NCBI RefSeq assembly: GCF_905404315.1 | Contig: NC_066283.1 | Location: forward strand, 310,001 to 374,000 | Direction: 5' to 3' | Source: Leptidea sinapis | Lineage: Eukaryota > Arthropoda > Insecta > Lepidoptera > Pieridae | Length of the DNA stretch: 64,000 nt | Shown here: piece by piece, positions 1-11,600 of the stretch | Layout of the letters: the number at the start of each line of letters is the position of its first letter | Position numbering within the stretch: the stretch's first letter is position 1 | The notes under the pieces: generated by a model | Databases searched by the model: none | Seen by the model: the letters and a program-made list of their open reading frames with translations, nothing else | Told to the model about the DNA's origin: nothing | Program-made: the position numbers and the translations under genes

Positions 1-280
1 GTGCAAGACACATCCACCATCTTGGATCTCAAAATAGATGTTACATTCGTTATTGAAACTCACGAAAACAATAATTGCCCCGTCTAGACATGTTCGTGGG
101 ATGACTGCAGGGAATAGTTTCTTAAGACTGTGGTAGAAGTGAAACATCAACGTATAAAGTATAAAAACACACATTTCAGAGTTTCCCAACAATATTTGAA
201 ATAAAGTATTTCAACGAATATAGAAAAAAAAATCAAAAAAATATTTCCAAGAAAAAATTCAATAAAATGTTGTTTATAGT
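1..280. other. AT-rich sequence, no feature seen
   Basis: No exon, transposon end or long open frame was recognised. The sequence is probably intronic or intergenic DNA upstream of the first PKC exon in the window. Confidence 0.5.
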
Positions 281-1010
281 AATTATTTATGCAACTGTTG
301 TGTAATAAGGGGTATTAAAACACGAATGTGGATTACACTGATGACATATAATGGTATCACATGAGTGTTTTAATACCTAATTATCAACAGTTGCATACAA
401 GACTTTATCTACACCCAGAATATGAATCCTCTAAAAGATTCTGGATCAGTTAGATTACTGCTATGCTGCATTAAAACACCAGTCCTAGTAGTAACCTAAT
501 ATCATCTATTACTGAATATATACAAATAAACTAAGTATTAAAGAAATAAATATTTATTTTAGTAGTTGTTTACATTTTGCATAGTGCAATTATTTAAATT
601 CACTTGAATATTATGTTCTTTTGCAGCGCTTAAAATATCTGGCGGTGTGCTGTCAAAACTTGAATCGCTCATTTTTTCAAGAAAAATTGCGGGGTTTCGA
701 ATAACCTACTTTTTTTTACGGCGCGCCACGTTCTGGTAGTGTGGAACGCGGGTAAACGAAAATGTTCTTTTTTTTTAAATTCATACAGATATCACGCATC
801 GAGCAATAAGAATGTGGCTGTTCGTTGAAACTCTTTGCGCATGAAGGGATCGAAAAAAAAACCAAGGAGTGTTGTTATGAAATTCACTACAACATTACAA
901 CACTCGTTTGGATGATGTAATAGTTATTACGATATTGGGTGTTTTAATGTTGGTAATAAGCTAACTGGTTCATCTTTAATAGAGGATTTAAAGCATGGGT
1001 GTAGATAAAA
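281..1010 (+). repeat. Fold-back element FB, copy 1 (long-TIR, non-autonomous)
   Basis: About 730 bp made of nested inverted repeats. An outer short palindrome pairs about 286-330 with 366-410, around GTGTTTTAATACC and its complement. A second, longer inverted repeat pairs about 400-510 (starting TTTATCTACACCC) with about 910-1008 (ending GGGTGTAGATAAA). The same architecture recurs at 3971-4332, 13011-13800 (reverse) and 56531-57247, so this is a dispersed family. On the minus strand the middle keeps a decayed coding tail that is more intact in the 56.5-kb copy. The superfamily is not identified. Confidence 0.75.
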
Positions 1011-1517
1011 AGTATTACATAACAGTCATCATGTAGACTATAATATTATTATACACTGTATAGCTATCATACATACACTATACATAAAAATTTTACGCTT
1101 TTTACTTTTTTACGCTCCTCAACGACCCATAAGTAACTTCGTTCCAAAACTCCTTTTTTAAAGTCTGTTAGAAAAATAACCTGACAACCCTATTGCTTCA
1201 ATGGAGTGTACGCACATGTAGGTAAGTATCTTATCAACAAGGTTTAGTTTCCATACTGACACATATGTCTACTGTGACGAAACAGCTCGATGCCTAAAAT
1301 AGGTTGTAAAGCGGTTTTTGTTGGTAAGATTAGCTCAACCCTTTACGAAGTAGCAGTAGATTCAATAAGATTTTTTTTTTGATATTCATAAGTGTCACTT
1401 CCGTGACCTACATGAATAAAGTGACTTTGATTTGAATTGAAATATTCCAATATAGCACTTAATGTTTATTATTGGATACTTTTAAACGATTTTCAAATAG
1501 CCTATTGCGGAATTACC
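1011..1517. other. No feature seen
   Basis: AT-rich DNA without recognisable exon or transposon protein. A motif near 1100-1160 resembles common lepidopteran dispersed repeats but could not be delimited. Confidence 0.4.
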
Positions 1518-1640
1518 AGTGCTCTATGACAGGCAGGATCACTTGGCGTGCGTAGAAGGTCACTGTTAGTCATCTTCAGCTTCTATCACCTGGAATGCGA
1601 CAAAGAGCTAATTAACTGCTGCCGCCGATGTGTGTGGCGC
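1518..1640 (+). mobile_element. LINE-D C-terminal fragment (degenerate)
   Basis: The nucleotides resemble the LINE-D copies at 27.7-28.3 kb (reverse) and 11.2-11.7 kb, in the part encoding the segment LCERLDHLALRRDV. The matching stretch runs from GGATCACTTGGCGT to the CTTCTATCACC region. The reading frame is lost. Confidence 0.45.
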
Positions 1641-1724
1641 ACGTGTCAACGACGTGCACTTGGTGTGTTGTAATAAACACAGACGGCATTGGTCACTAGT
1701 GACCGGATGAAGCTGATATAAAGT

Positions 1725-2480
1725 ATCATAATCGAGTACGCCTCCATTGTCTGGTCACCTCAATATAATACATATACTGATATGATTGAGTCTATTCAAA
1801 GATGTCTTCTTCGCGTATTGACGATTAGGTTTGGTCTAAAAAGGGAGCTGACTACATATGAGGAAAGGCTATCTCACTTCAAGTTACTGAGCCTCGAGAG
1901 TCGTCGCAAATTGCATGGCCTAACGACTTTATACAAAATACTGGATGGCACAATTTCTACTTCCCTCTTGTCGAATATCCATCTAAGAGTTCCCAATCGG
2001 TCTTCAAGACATGAACAGCCTTTTATCATTCCGTTCTGCAATAATAACGTGTCCTTCCAAAACCCCATCTATAGAATTTGTCGTCAATACAATGCACTAC
2101 TACTCGAAATCAGTGAAGTACCTGACATCCACAGTTCATCTGTTTGTAAATGGAAATCTAGTTTATATAAATTCCTTAATTAGTTTAAATTTTTAAAAAA
2201 GCATCTTAATTTAACTTCCATAATTATTTCCATAAATATTTGTCCAAATATATATTCTCTCTATCTTTTTCTTTTATAATACTACATTACCTAAAGTTAG
2301 TTTTAAAATCGCTATTTCTGTTGTATTTGCATAGTTATCAACTTATGCTAAACATGCTGAGTACACACCCTCGTGGAGTTGCAGCCTATCTTGTATTTAG
2401 CTGATAGTTTATTTTTTTTATTATGTATTTGTTGTAATTCTGTTGTGTGTACCTATTAAATAAATAAATAAATAAAATAA
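1725..2480 (+). mobile_element. LINE-T 3' fragment with (TAAA)n tail
   Basis: The plus strand encodes the C-terminal tail of a non-LTR reverse transcriptase. It starts at IEYASIVWSPQYNTYTDMIE near 1731, continues with ESIQRCLLRVL and YEERLSHFKLLSLESRRKL, and ends in the usual RICRQYNAL segment, with a stop at 2181-2183. A 3' UTR and a TAAA-rich tail (2456-2478) follow. Upstream reverse transcriptase and endonuclease are missing, as expected of a 5'-truncated insertion. Related tails occur at 25261-25960 (reverse) and 56240-56528. It is not a host gene. Confidence 0.75.
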
Positions 2481-2605
2481 CACATTGAACACGCAGTGCG
2501 CACGTTTGCCACTTCACATGACAAGTTTACAACAATATAAGGATCGATCTAGCGTCACCGTGTTTGTAATGGTAACGCGTCTAGTGTTCTCCTCTTGTTC
2601 CGCAG

Positions 2606-2684
2606 TATCTCAACACTTCGCTGCTTGAGGGCTCCGCGGACTTCCTCGCAGATGACAAGGACCCGGACCGCTATCCAGACAAAG
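2606..2684 (+). CDS. Pkc98E: PKC exon a (hinge)
   Basis: Bounded by acceptor TTCCGCAG and donor GTTGGT. It reads YLNTSLLEGSADFLADDKD and then PDRYPDK, ending one base into a codon (79 nt). The start phase is set by the absence of stops and by the downstream frame. This acidic, non-globular stretch lies N-terminal to the kinase domain, in the hinge that is poorly conserved among PKCs. Assignment rests on splice phase and GC-rich codon use. Confidence 0.75.
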
Positions 2685-5600
2685 GTTGGTGCTGAAACAA
2701 TACCTGGATCATATATGTGGGAAAACCTCGTAGATCATACATTTGCATGAAACTAAAAGTACCTATTAGCTACATAAATTTGTTTTGTTTGTGAAGCCTT
2801 TAGCTATAGGTAACACGTAACATGCACTACATTAGTATTGAGTTGAGAATATCCACAATAGTACATTATCACATCCATTATTGGTGGTTATTATACGCGA
2901 TAGACACAACATGAGCCATCGTTTCGTATGTTAACGCGTAGCAAGCATTTGTTTCGCTTTGTTTGATTTTAGTTATGTGTGCGTACTTTGACGGTTATGT
3001 CGTTTGTCGCATGGCGTCCACAGAGCGGCTCGCACGGGACATGTGGGGCGAGCGCTGGGAGGAGCTGCAAGACATATTCGCCGGCTGCCCCTACCAAGGT
3101 GATCAACGCCAGCTAGGAGCTTCGGTGGCGGGGAATGGCTCGATTTCTTATTACTTTATTTTTACTGAGTATGAGCAGTAGCGGATGATGACGATGGACG
3201 TACCCAGTAGTAATGAAGAGTGACGCTAGCGATGGCCGCGCTCATTTCAATCCGCCTTGCTTATACTGAGTGATTTAAAGTGCCGGTGCTGGAGCTTACT
3301 GTTACTACGGAATTTGCTTTTTTATCTGTGTTGTGTTGTGTTGAGAGCGTGGCGCGTCTGTCTGTACGTAGGAGTGATCGAGCAGCGTGGCCCGCAAGCG
3401 GAGGACTCGGCCTGGCGCGACCTCGAGGATATCTTCGGCTGCCACCCAGGTTTTATATCTTCTTTGTGTGTTTTTTTTAAATTATTATCCATCATCAGCC
3501 GGAAGACGTCCACTGCTGGACAAAGGCCTCCTCCAAAGATTTCCACGACGATCGGTCCTGCGCTGCCCTCATCTAACGTATTCCGGCGATCTTGACCAGA
3601 TCGTTGGTTCATCTTGTGAGGGGCTTATCAACACTGCGTCTTCCGGTACGTGGTCGCCATTATAGGCATTAAAGTCGTCGACTTTAATGCCCCAACTGTC
3701 GTCTGTCCGTCGAACTATGTGCCCTATCCACTGCCACTTTAGTTTAACAATCATTTGGGCTATGTCGGTAACTTTACCTCTTTCGGATCTGTTGGTAAGC
3801 ACTGCTTCTATCACAATAGACTGATATTGATATCAGTTTATTATGATTTACCACACTACACTTACGTAACTTCAAGTGTGTTCGGAAATCCTCGGGCTCG
3901 TTTTTAGCTCCTTTTATGTGTCATCGCGTGGAGATTGTGTTTAGTTTCGATCAGATTTAAAATGACCTTATAGTTATTTATGCAACCGTTATGTAATAAG
4001 GGGTATTAAAACACGAATATGAGTTATAGATTATTGGTGATAGTAGTATCACATGAGTGTTTTAATACCCCTTATTACACTACAGTTGCATACAAGACTT
4101 TATCTCCTATAATATGAATCCTCTATAAAATATTCTAAAATAATTAGCTTACTGTTAACATTAAAAAAGCCAGTCCTAATAACGATTACATCATCCAAAC
4201 GAGTGTTTTAATGTTGTACTGAATTTCATTACAACACTAGTTTGGATGATGTGATGGTTATTAGGACATAGGTTATTAATATAAATGTATAAGAATCTTT
4301 ATTATATGATTTAAAGCTTATGTGTAGATAAAATTATTAACTTGACGGAACTATGTGTCTTTATCCATTTGTTTTAAATGTATATCTGTATACTGACAAG
4401 TTAGATTTGATGAGAAACAAAACACAGTACAACATTTAGAATGACTATTGTTTTCAGTTTTATTATTATTACTTAATATCCTGGTGCTATGTGTTATTTG
4501 AAAATCTTTTGTTAAAAATTCTTCTCGAATCATCTAAATTACTCGATGGAAAGGGAACGAATATGAGTTATAGATTATTGGTGATAGTAGTATCACATGA
4601 GTGTTTTAATACCCCTTATTACACTACAGTTGCATACAAGACTTTATCTCCTATAATATGAATCCTCTATAAAATATTCTAAAATAATTAGCTTACTGTT
4701 AACATTAAAAAAGCCAGTCCTAATAACGATTACATCATCCAAACGAGTGTTTTAATGTTGTACTGAATTTCATTACAACACTAGTTTGGATGATGTGATG
4801 GTTATTAGGACATAGGTTATTAATATAAATGTATAAGAATCTTTATTATATGATTTAAAGCTTATGTGTAGATAAAATTATTAACTTGACGGAACTATGT
4901 GTCTTTATCCATTTGTTTTAAATGTATATCTGTATACTGACAAGTTAGATTTGATGAGAAACAAAACACAGTACAACATTTAGAATGACTATTGTTTTCA
5001 GTTTTATTATTATTACTTAATATCCTGGTGCTATGTGTTATTTGAAAATCTTTTGTTAAAAATTCTTCTCGAATCATCTAAATTACTCGATGGAAAGGGA
5101 ACGAATATGAGTTATAGATTATTGGTGATAGTAGTATCACATGAGTGTTTTAATACCCCTTATTACACTACAGTTGCATACAAGACTTTATCTCCTATAA
5201 TATGAATCCTCTATAAAATATTCTAAAATAATTAGCTTACTGTTAACATTAAAAAAGCCAGTCCTAATAACGATTACATCATCCAAACGAGTGTTTTAAT
5301 GTTGTACTGAATTTCATTACAACACTAGTTTGGATGATGTGATGGTTATTAGGACATAGGTTATTAATATAAATGTATAAGAATCTTTATTATATGATTT
5401 AAAGCTTATGTGTAGATAAAATTATTAACTTGACGGAACTATGTGTCTTTATCCATTTGTTTTAAATGTATATATGTATACTGACAAGTTAGATTTGATG
5501 AGAAACAAAACACAGTACAACATTTAGAATGACTATTGTTTTCAGTTTTATTATTATTACTTAATATCCTGGTGCTATGTGTTATTTCACCATAGTTGAT

Positions 5601-8600
5601 ATAATATTGTAAATATCGTTATTGTTGTGGTTGACAGGGTCCGAAGGCGAGGGCGGAGCGACGGGCGAAGGGGGCCTGAAGGTGTCGCTGGATGACTTTC
5701 ATTTCATCAAGGTGCTGGGCAAGGGATCCTTCGGAAAGGTCATGCTGGCGGAAAAGAAAGGCACTGATGAGGTGAGTGGAACACAGTGATAAGCATATGA
5801 TGAAGATGAATACTTGCAACTAACTAGAATTTGCTAGATCATTAAGGACGATGACACATTCTATATTCTTTAATTCGCCGTTCACTTACATATAGTTTTT
5901 ATTTATTTATGTAGGAAATCAAACAGTTTATAACAAAATATAGTAAAATTTAAATTAAGCACAAACTTAAACTTCCATAAAATTAAACGCAAACTTAAAA
6001 TTTCAAAGCAAAAGGACGGTCTTTACATATATTTCACAAATATTCACTTACAAACTAACATTCACATTGTTACCGACATAAAACATTTTATACAAAATAA
6101 AAAGAAAAAAATAACATTTTAAACAGACACGCTTCACTTACTTTTCTTTTATAGTAATATGTAAAGGGGAGATATCCGAATCAATTTCGTTCGCTCATCG
6201 AATCGGTCCGTGTGGCGGCAGGTGTACGCCGTGAAGGTGCTCAAGAAGGACGTGATCATCCAGGACGACGACGTGGAGTGCACGCTGACCGAGCGGCGCG
6301 TGCTGGCGCTGGCGGCGCGGCACCCCTTCCTCACGGCGCTGCACTGCGCCTTCCAGACGCCCGAGCGGCTGTTCTTCGTGATGGAGTACGTGGAGGGCGG
6401 CGACCTCATGTTCCAGATCCAGCGCGCGCGCAAGTTCGACGAGCCGCGAGCCAGGTACCGCCGCCGCCGCCGCCGCTCGTGGCCCAGCCCGGGTACTCAT
6501 TCTGACGGCTGTTCATCGGCAGGTTTTACGCGGCGGAGGTGACGCTGGCCCTGCAGTTTCTCCACTCCAACGGCGTCATCTACCGCGACCTCAAGCTCGA
6601 CAACATCCTGCTGGACAGCGATGGACACTGCAAGCTGGCCGACTTCGGCATGTGCAAGGAGGGCATCGTGGGTATGTCATGTGTTTACTCCCGCGACTAA
6701 ACATTGGAAACCTATATTAAGATGAAGCCGGGTCTACGTTTATATTATTTAAGAATAAATCTGTGGTGTAAACCGAAATCGGCATCACGCCATCTTCAGC
6801 CGATCACGAATGAGTGGCGATTACAATTTTTTGTTCTAAATTATTTATCATTTTATTTATTTATTTATTTTATCAAACCACACGTTATCATCACGGGGTA
6901 TCCTAATGCGATACAGGTACATATTACATTATTAATTTTACATTAAATATCATTTAATACATACAAAAATTTTCCAAGGGCATCTTGACTCCGGCTTGGA
7001 AATCGGCGAATGTTGTCCACACCCATAAAGGCTATACGTAGATAGTACAAATGGACGCGGATAGTAATACAGAGTGATACACGTGATATTGAGAAATATC
7101 GCTCGATCTCATTGTTGACGATCTTTGGAAAATTGTTCGAGTCCATTGTGTGCCCTATTCTGAGTCATCATATTAAGTTCCCCCCTAGTGCATGAACAGC
7201 ATGGATTGTGAACTTGTTCACTGTACAAGCGAAGTACACAGATTTACGGCCTGGCCACGGGGATCGGCGATGCGAATTGCGAGGCGACCATTCACGCTGC
7301 GCCGTTTGCAGGCCACACACCAGTCACGTTCGTCGCCGCGACCAGTAAGGAAGTTCGACAGCGAAATGTCTTTATCGAAATTATCTCGATATTCCTTGGA
7401 AAGTAATAGTTTTTTGGTTCAAGACCTAATATTTGGAAGAGATTGTGGAGTACATGATTTAAATAAGAATCGAGGTATAGATGGAGAATTCCACAAGAAG
7501 TACAGAATACTAATACTAAGTACAGTAATATCCAGATTTTTTTTTGAGTTTACCAGAATGAGTATTGAAACCTTCGATTATATTCTTATGAATATTCAAC
7601 CAATATTACCTGGGTCAAATATTTTACTGCCACACGTCCTACTTGGCGACGAAGCCTATCCACTAAAAACGTATCCTATGCGACCCTTTCCATCGAGTAA
7701 TTTAGATGATTCGAGAAGAATTTTTAACAAAAGATTTTCAAGAGCTCGTTTGACAATTGAGTGTGCTTATGGTATTATGACTAATAAGTGGTGAGTTTTC
7801 CTCAAAGCAATCGAAACAGACACCAAACATGCAAAACTAATTATTAAGTTTGAGTGTCTTCTACCACATAATATTGTAAGAGAAAAAGATGGAAACAGTG
7901 ATCCCGATTTTAGACGGTACATGCTTTCTAGATCTACATCTAATCAAGTTACGACGTCTCGGCGGAACAATAGAGCTACGTTATGTGCTATAGACATAAG
8001 AAATCAATTTAAAGACTACTTGGTAAAGTATTTGTGATGAGTTATATCATAAATGTTACTGTGGTTGAGGTCACGTCAGCTAGCGTAACGTAGCTGGCGC
8101 TGACACAAGATAGTTCTGTTATTATTTACAAATACCTATCCAAGTAAATATGTAAAGTTAAAGTGACGAATGGAGTGTGACATTATTAATTATAAAATAA
8201 ATACTACTTAAATTCAGAATCTGGAAATTTTATTTTTATTTCTTCCCACAATCTCTTCACTACATGCTTAAATTTATGCTGTGGATGGCCAGACTTCCAA
8301 ATAGCTGGTCTAGCCAGTATTTTAGTAATAAAATACTCTGTATTCATTTTTCGCCGCGAAAACGACTAAACTTATTTAATCCCTGCTCTATTCGCCGCGA
8401 CTGCCGCTCGACTCCGTGGCTCACGCCGTACTGATTCATGCCTTTGTTTCGCTCGCTCGCCGCGAAGCCAGTCGCCCGCGCGGTTCGCTCGGTACATTTC
8501 GCCGGTCGCATCGCTGGTCGCCGTTGCGCGTGGCTTGATTAGTACATTGCTATGAGTTTATTTCAGTCGCTAGACGCTTCGCCGTTCGCACCGCGTGAAT

Positions 8601-11600
8601 ATTAGCATCGGCGAATGTCCCGTGGCCAGGATGTTAGACAATGTATAGAGTAAAGCTTTCGACAATGTAGCGCATAAATTACTCCTAAAAAATTGGTCTG
8701 ATTCTGATATTTGGACTTCTTTATTTATTGTTTTAATTATATCTAAAGCGTTCAACGCAAAAAGTTTTCTTATGTGGAAATGAGTCCAAAACCTTTGACG
8801 TTCCTTCAGGTGTTCCTCAGGGGTCTGGTTTAGATCCAATTATTTTTAATATTTATTAATGATTTTGAGCAACAGATAAAATAGCGTCAGTACTCATTTC
8901 TGCCGACGATCTCAAGATATACAAAGTCATTAAGACTACTGATGACTTGACTCAATTACAAGATGATCTAAATGCAATATGCAGTTAAGTCGAACTAAAA
9001 AGATTTCCAATCCACGTAAGAAAATGTACGCACATTAAATTTCATCGAAAGCGCAATTTCCTACAGACTACTTATTATAAAGATGATTGTAAGCTAGAAG
9101 AAGCTCGCCAAATAGAGACTACAGTATTAGGTGTTATCTTAGATAAACCAAACAATCTTTTATAGCCCACCTCGACCATATTATGATTATACGACCAGCG
9201 TTGCCGGCCTTTAAGGAAGGTGTACGCGCTTTTTTTGAAGGTACCCATGTCGTATCGTCCCGGGAACACCGCACAAGGAAGCTCATTCCATAGCTTTGTA
9301 GTACGTGGAAAAAAGCTTCTTGAAAACCGCACTGTGGAGAACCGCCACACATCCAGATGGTGGGGATGATATCCTAATTTGTGGCGTGTCGTGCGAAGGT
9401 GGAATTCGGCGGCAGGAATCAGGTTGAACAGCTCTTCGGAACACTCCCATAACATATTAGGATTAATATGACGTAATTGCGTTTTTTTAATAATAACATT
9501 GCTTTTAAGCTTGTTTATTGTGCATTAGTTAAGGGTTTATTAGAATACTGTGCTGAATTTTTACAGCAGTAGCAAAACTATTTTTGAGATCGCTGATGGG
9601 TAGCCGACCACATCTTGAATGATCTTCTGGTACTTTGCTTGAGATCATCACATTTGTCGGCCCTCATTGTAGTGTGAGGCCAGTTAATTTCCGTCCCTTT
9701 GCTGCGAAACATTTCAGAGCAAACATATCATGGTGTGATTCTAAGAATTTGTCGGGAGCATAACGATTTCTACAAATCTGGGAAATTTGGCATTCATTCA
9801 TGAATCTCATTATTAATACGATTATTATTCAAATACTGAAATAAAATTAATGCTGTAGTTCGACTAGATACATGACGAAGCACTGAATAATAATTTTGGA
9901 TATTTCAAAAAAAAATATGAGCTTTCACTGATTAATTAGCTGTATCTTGTCTATCATCATATTGAATCTATTAAACATATTTTTATTATTTAAACAGAAA
10001 TTCAGATCTGCATCACGTTTGGTATTTTCTGTGTGTGTCTAAACAGTGTTGTTTATTTTATTTACATAGTGAGATATATTAAATCTAATTATAATTATAG
10101 CATTACTTATATTATGCTATCAATACGAATGATCAACAACTTGTGCTTCACTCGACTTGAGACTACTTCCTTCAATATTGAAGATACAACTTGTATCCAT
10201 CACTGTTTTATGTATCGACTGAGATAATAGATGATCCCAGTATGCAACTATCTCATCTTATTCACAACCTATCACACAACGTATCTCATCAATGTTGACA
10301 GAGGGCGTCACCACCACAACGTTCTGCGGGACTCCGGACTACATCGCTCCTGAGGTAACTGATTCATTATATTTGGGACTTATAATACATAATTCGTTAT
10401 CAAGTTGTCACATGTCCCTTTTTATTTCTTAACAACCTTATCCGAGTTACACTTCATAGTGACTAATATTTATGAGTAAATAATAACAGTACATTTTATG
10501 TATGAGTTAATAATTAATAACAGTACCTATACGTTTTATGCATATTTTGAAAATGATGTTATAGTTTATAATCTATAATATAATATCGTGTAGAGGCGAA
10601 ACAGGTGTCGAATTGATTGAATATAATCTTGAGAATAATCTTATATAATGGATGTATGCACTTCGATGAATCAATTACTTGCTGCTGTTTTCCTGAACCG
10701 ATACGACTTACAAAGAACATACTTAGCTTTACACCTTAAATGCCGGCATCACATCTCTTGAACTCTTCTGTTGTGGATGTCCATGGGCGGTTGTTTCACC
10801 ACTCCATCACCAGAGCTTCTTGCCCGTTTGCCCCTCTTCATCATTTTCATATGAGTAGGAAAAAGTCCACTTCTGGATAAAGGCCTCCCCCAAAGACCTC
10901 CACGACGATCAGTCCTGCGCTGCCCTCATCCAACCTATTCCGGCGATCTTGGACAAATCATCTGAATTCGAGAAGTCACCACAACCACAACAATAGTTGA
11001 GACTGCTCCAGCATTAGATTGTGCGTTGTAGTGTCTGTTTTCAGTTTGGTGGTTTTTGGCTAGCGGGATGGCTATCGCATCAGATGGAGATGCTCTCCCG
11101 GAATGATTTTTTTTTTATGAAATTAAGAGACGAGACGAGCAGGACGTTCAGTTGATGGTATTTGATACCTCCCTTAAAGCCTCGCTTTGTTTTCGAATTC
11201 TGTCTCGAAATCTCGAGCGATTGCCAATTCCGTACTCACCTGGATGTCAATTTCACGGCAATACTTCAAGCCGGCCCACATTCTAGCACTCTACAAACCG
11301 CAGGTCCTACCACATATGGGGTATAGCTGCCATTTCAGGTCCGACGCAACAGTATCAGCTCGAATTTTTTGGCCGTGTGCAACGCAGAGCTGCTCTCATT
11401 TTGGACACGTGCCAGTGCTCTGTGAACGGCTAGATCACTTGGCGTAGAGACGTCGCTTCATTGTGTGTTTTCTTCCGAAGAGCTGTTTTATTGTGGCACA
11501 TTCGTTTATCCTTCCTCCAAAGAGCGGTTTTCAAGGAACTTTCTTCCACGTACAACAAAGCTGTAGAATGAGCATCCTTATGCGGTGTTTCTGGGATGCT

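Larger units (their letters stand above)
6955..9560 (+). mobile_element. LINE-F relic, split by a Harbinger element and a LINE-D fragment
   Basis: Decayed non-LTR reverse transcriptase read in pieces on the plus strand. Before 7244 it reads GILTPAWKSANVVHTHKG and IEKYRSISLLTIFGKLFE. After 8637 it reads AFDNVAHKLLLKNW, then VPSGVPQGSGLDPIIFN, the ADDLKIYK segment (catalytic box) and LGVILDKP near 9150. Beyond 9458, VKGLLEYCAEF resembles the thumb. Order and spacing fit one LINE into which two other elements jumped. Many stops; not functional. Confidence 0.75.

Noticed and set aside
4013..5587. CRISPR array or short-period satellite
   Set aside because: The 544-bp units have no spacers and contain a transposon plus flank in a eukaryotic intron.
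7192..7794. 200-residue frame as a functional HARBI1-like gene
   Set aside because: The nuclease core is deleted, the N-terminal 50 codons are LINE and element-end sequence, and the frame shifts after 7793.
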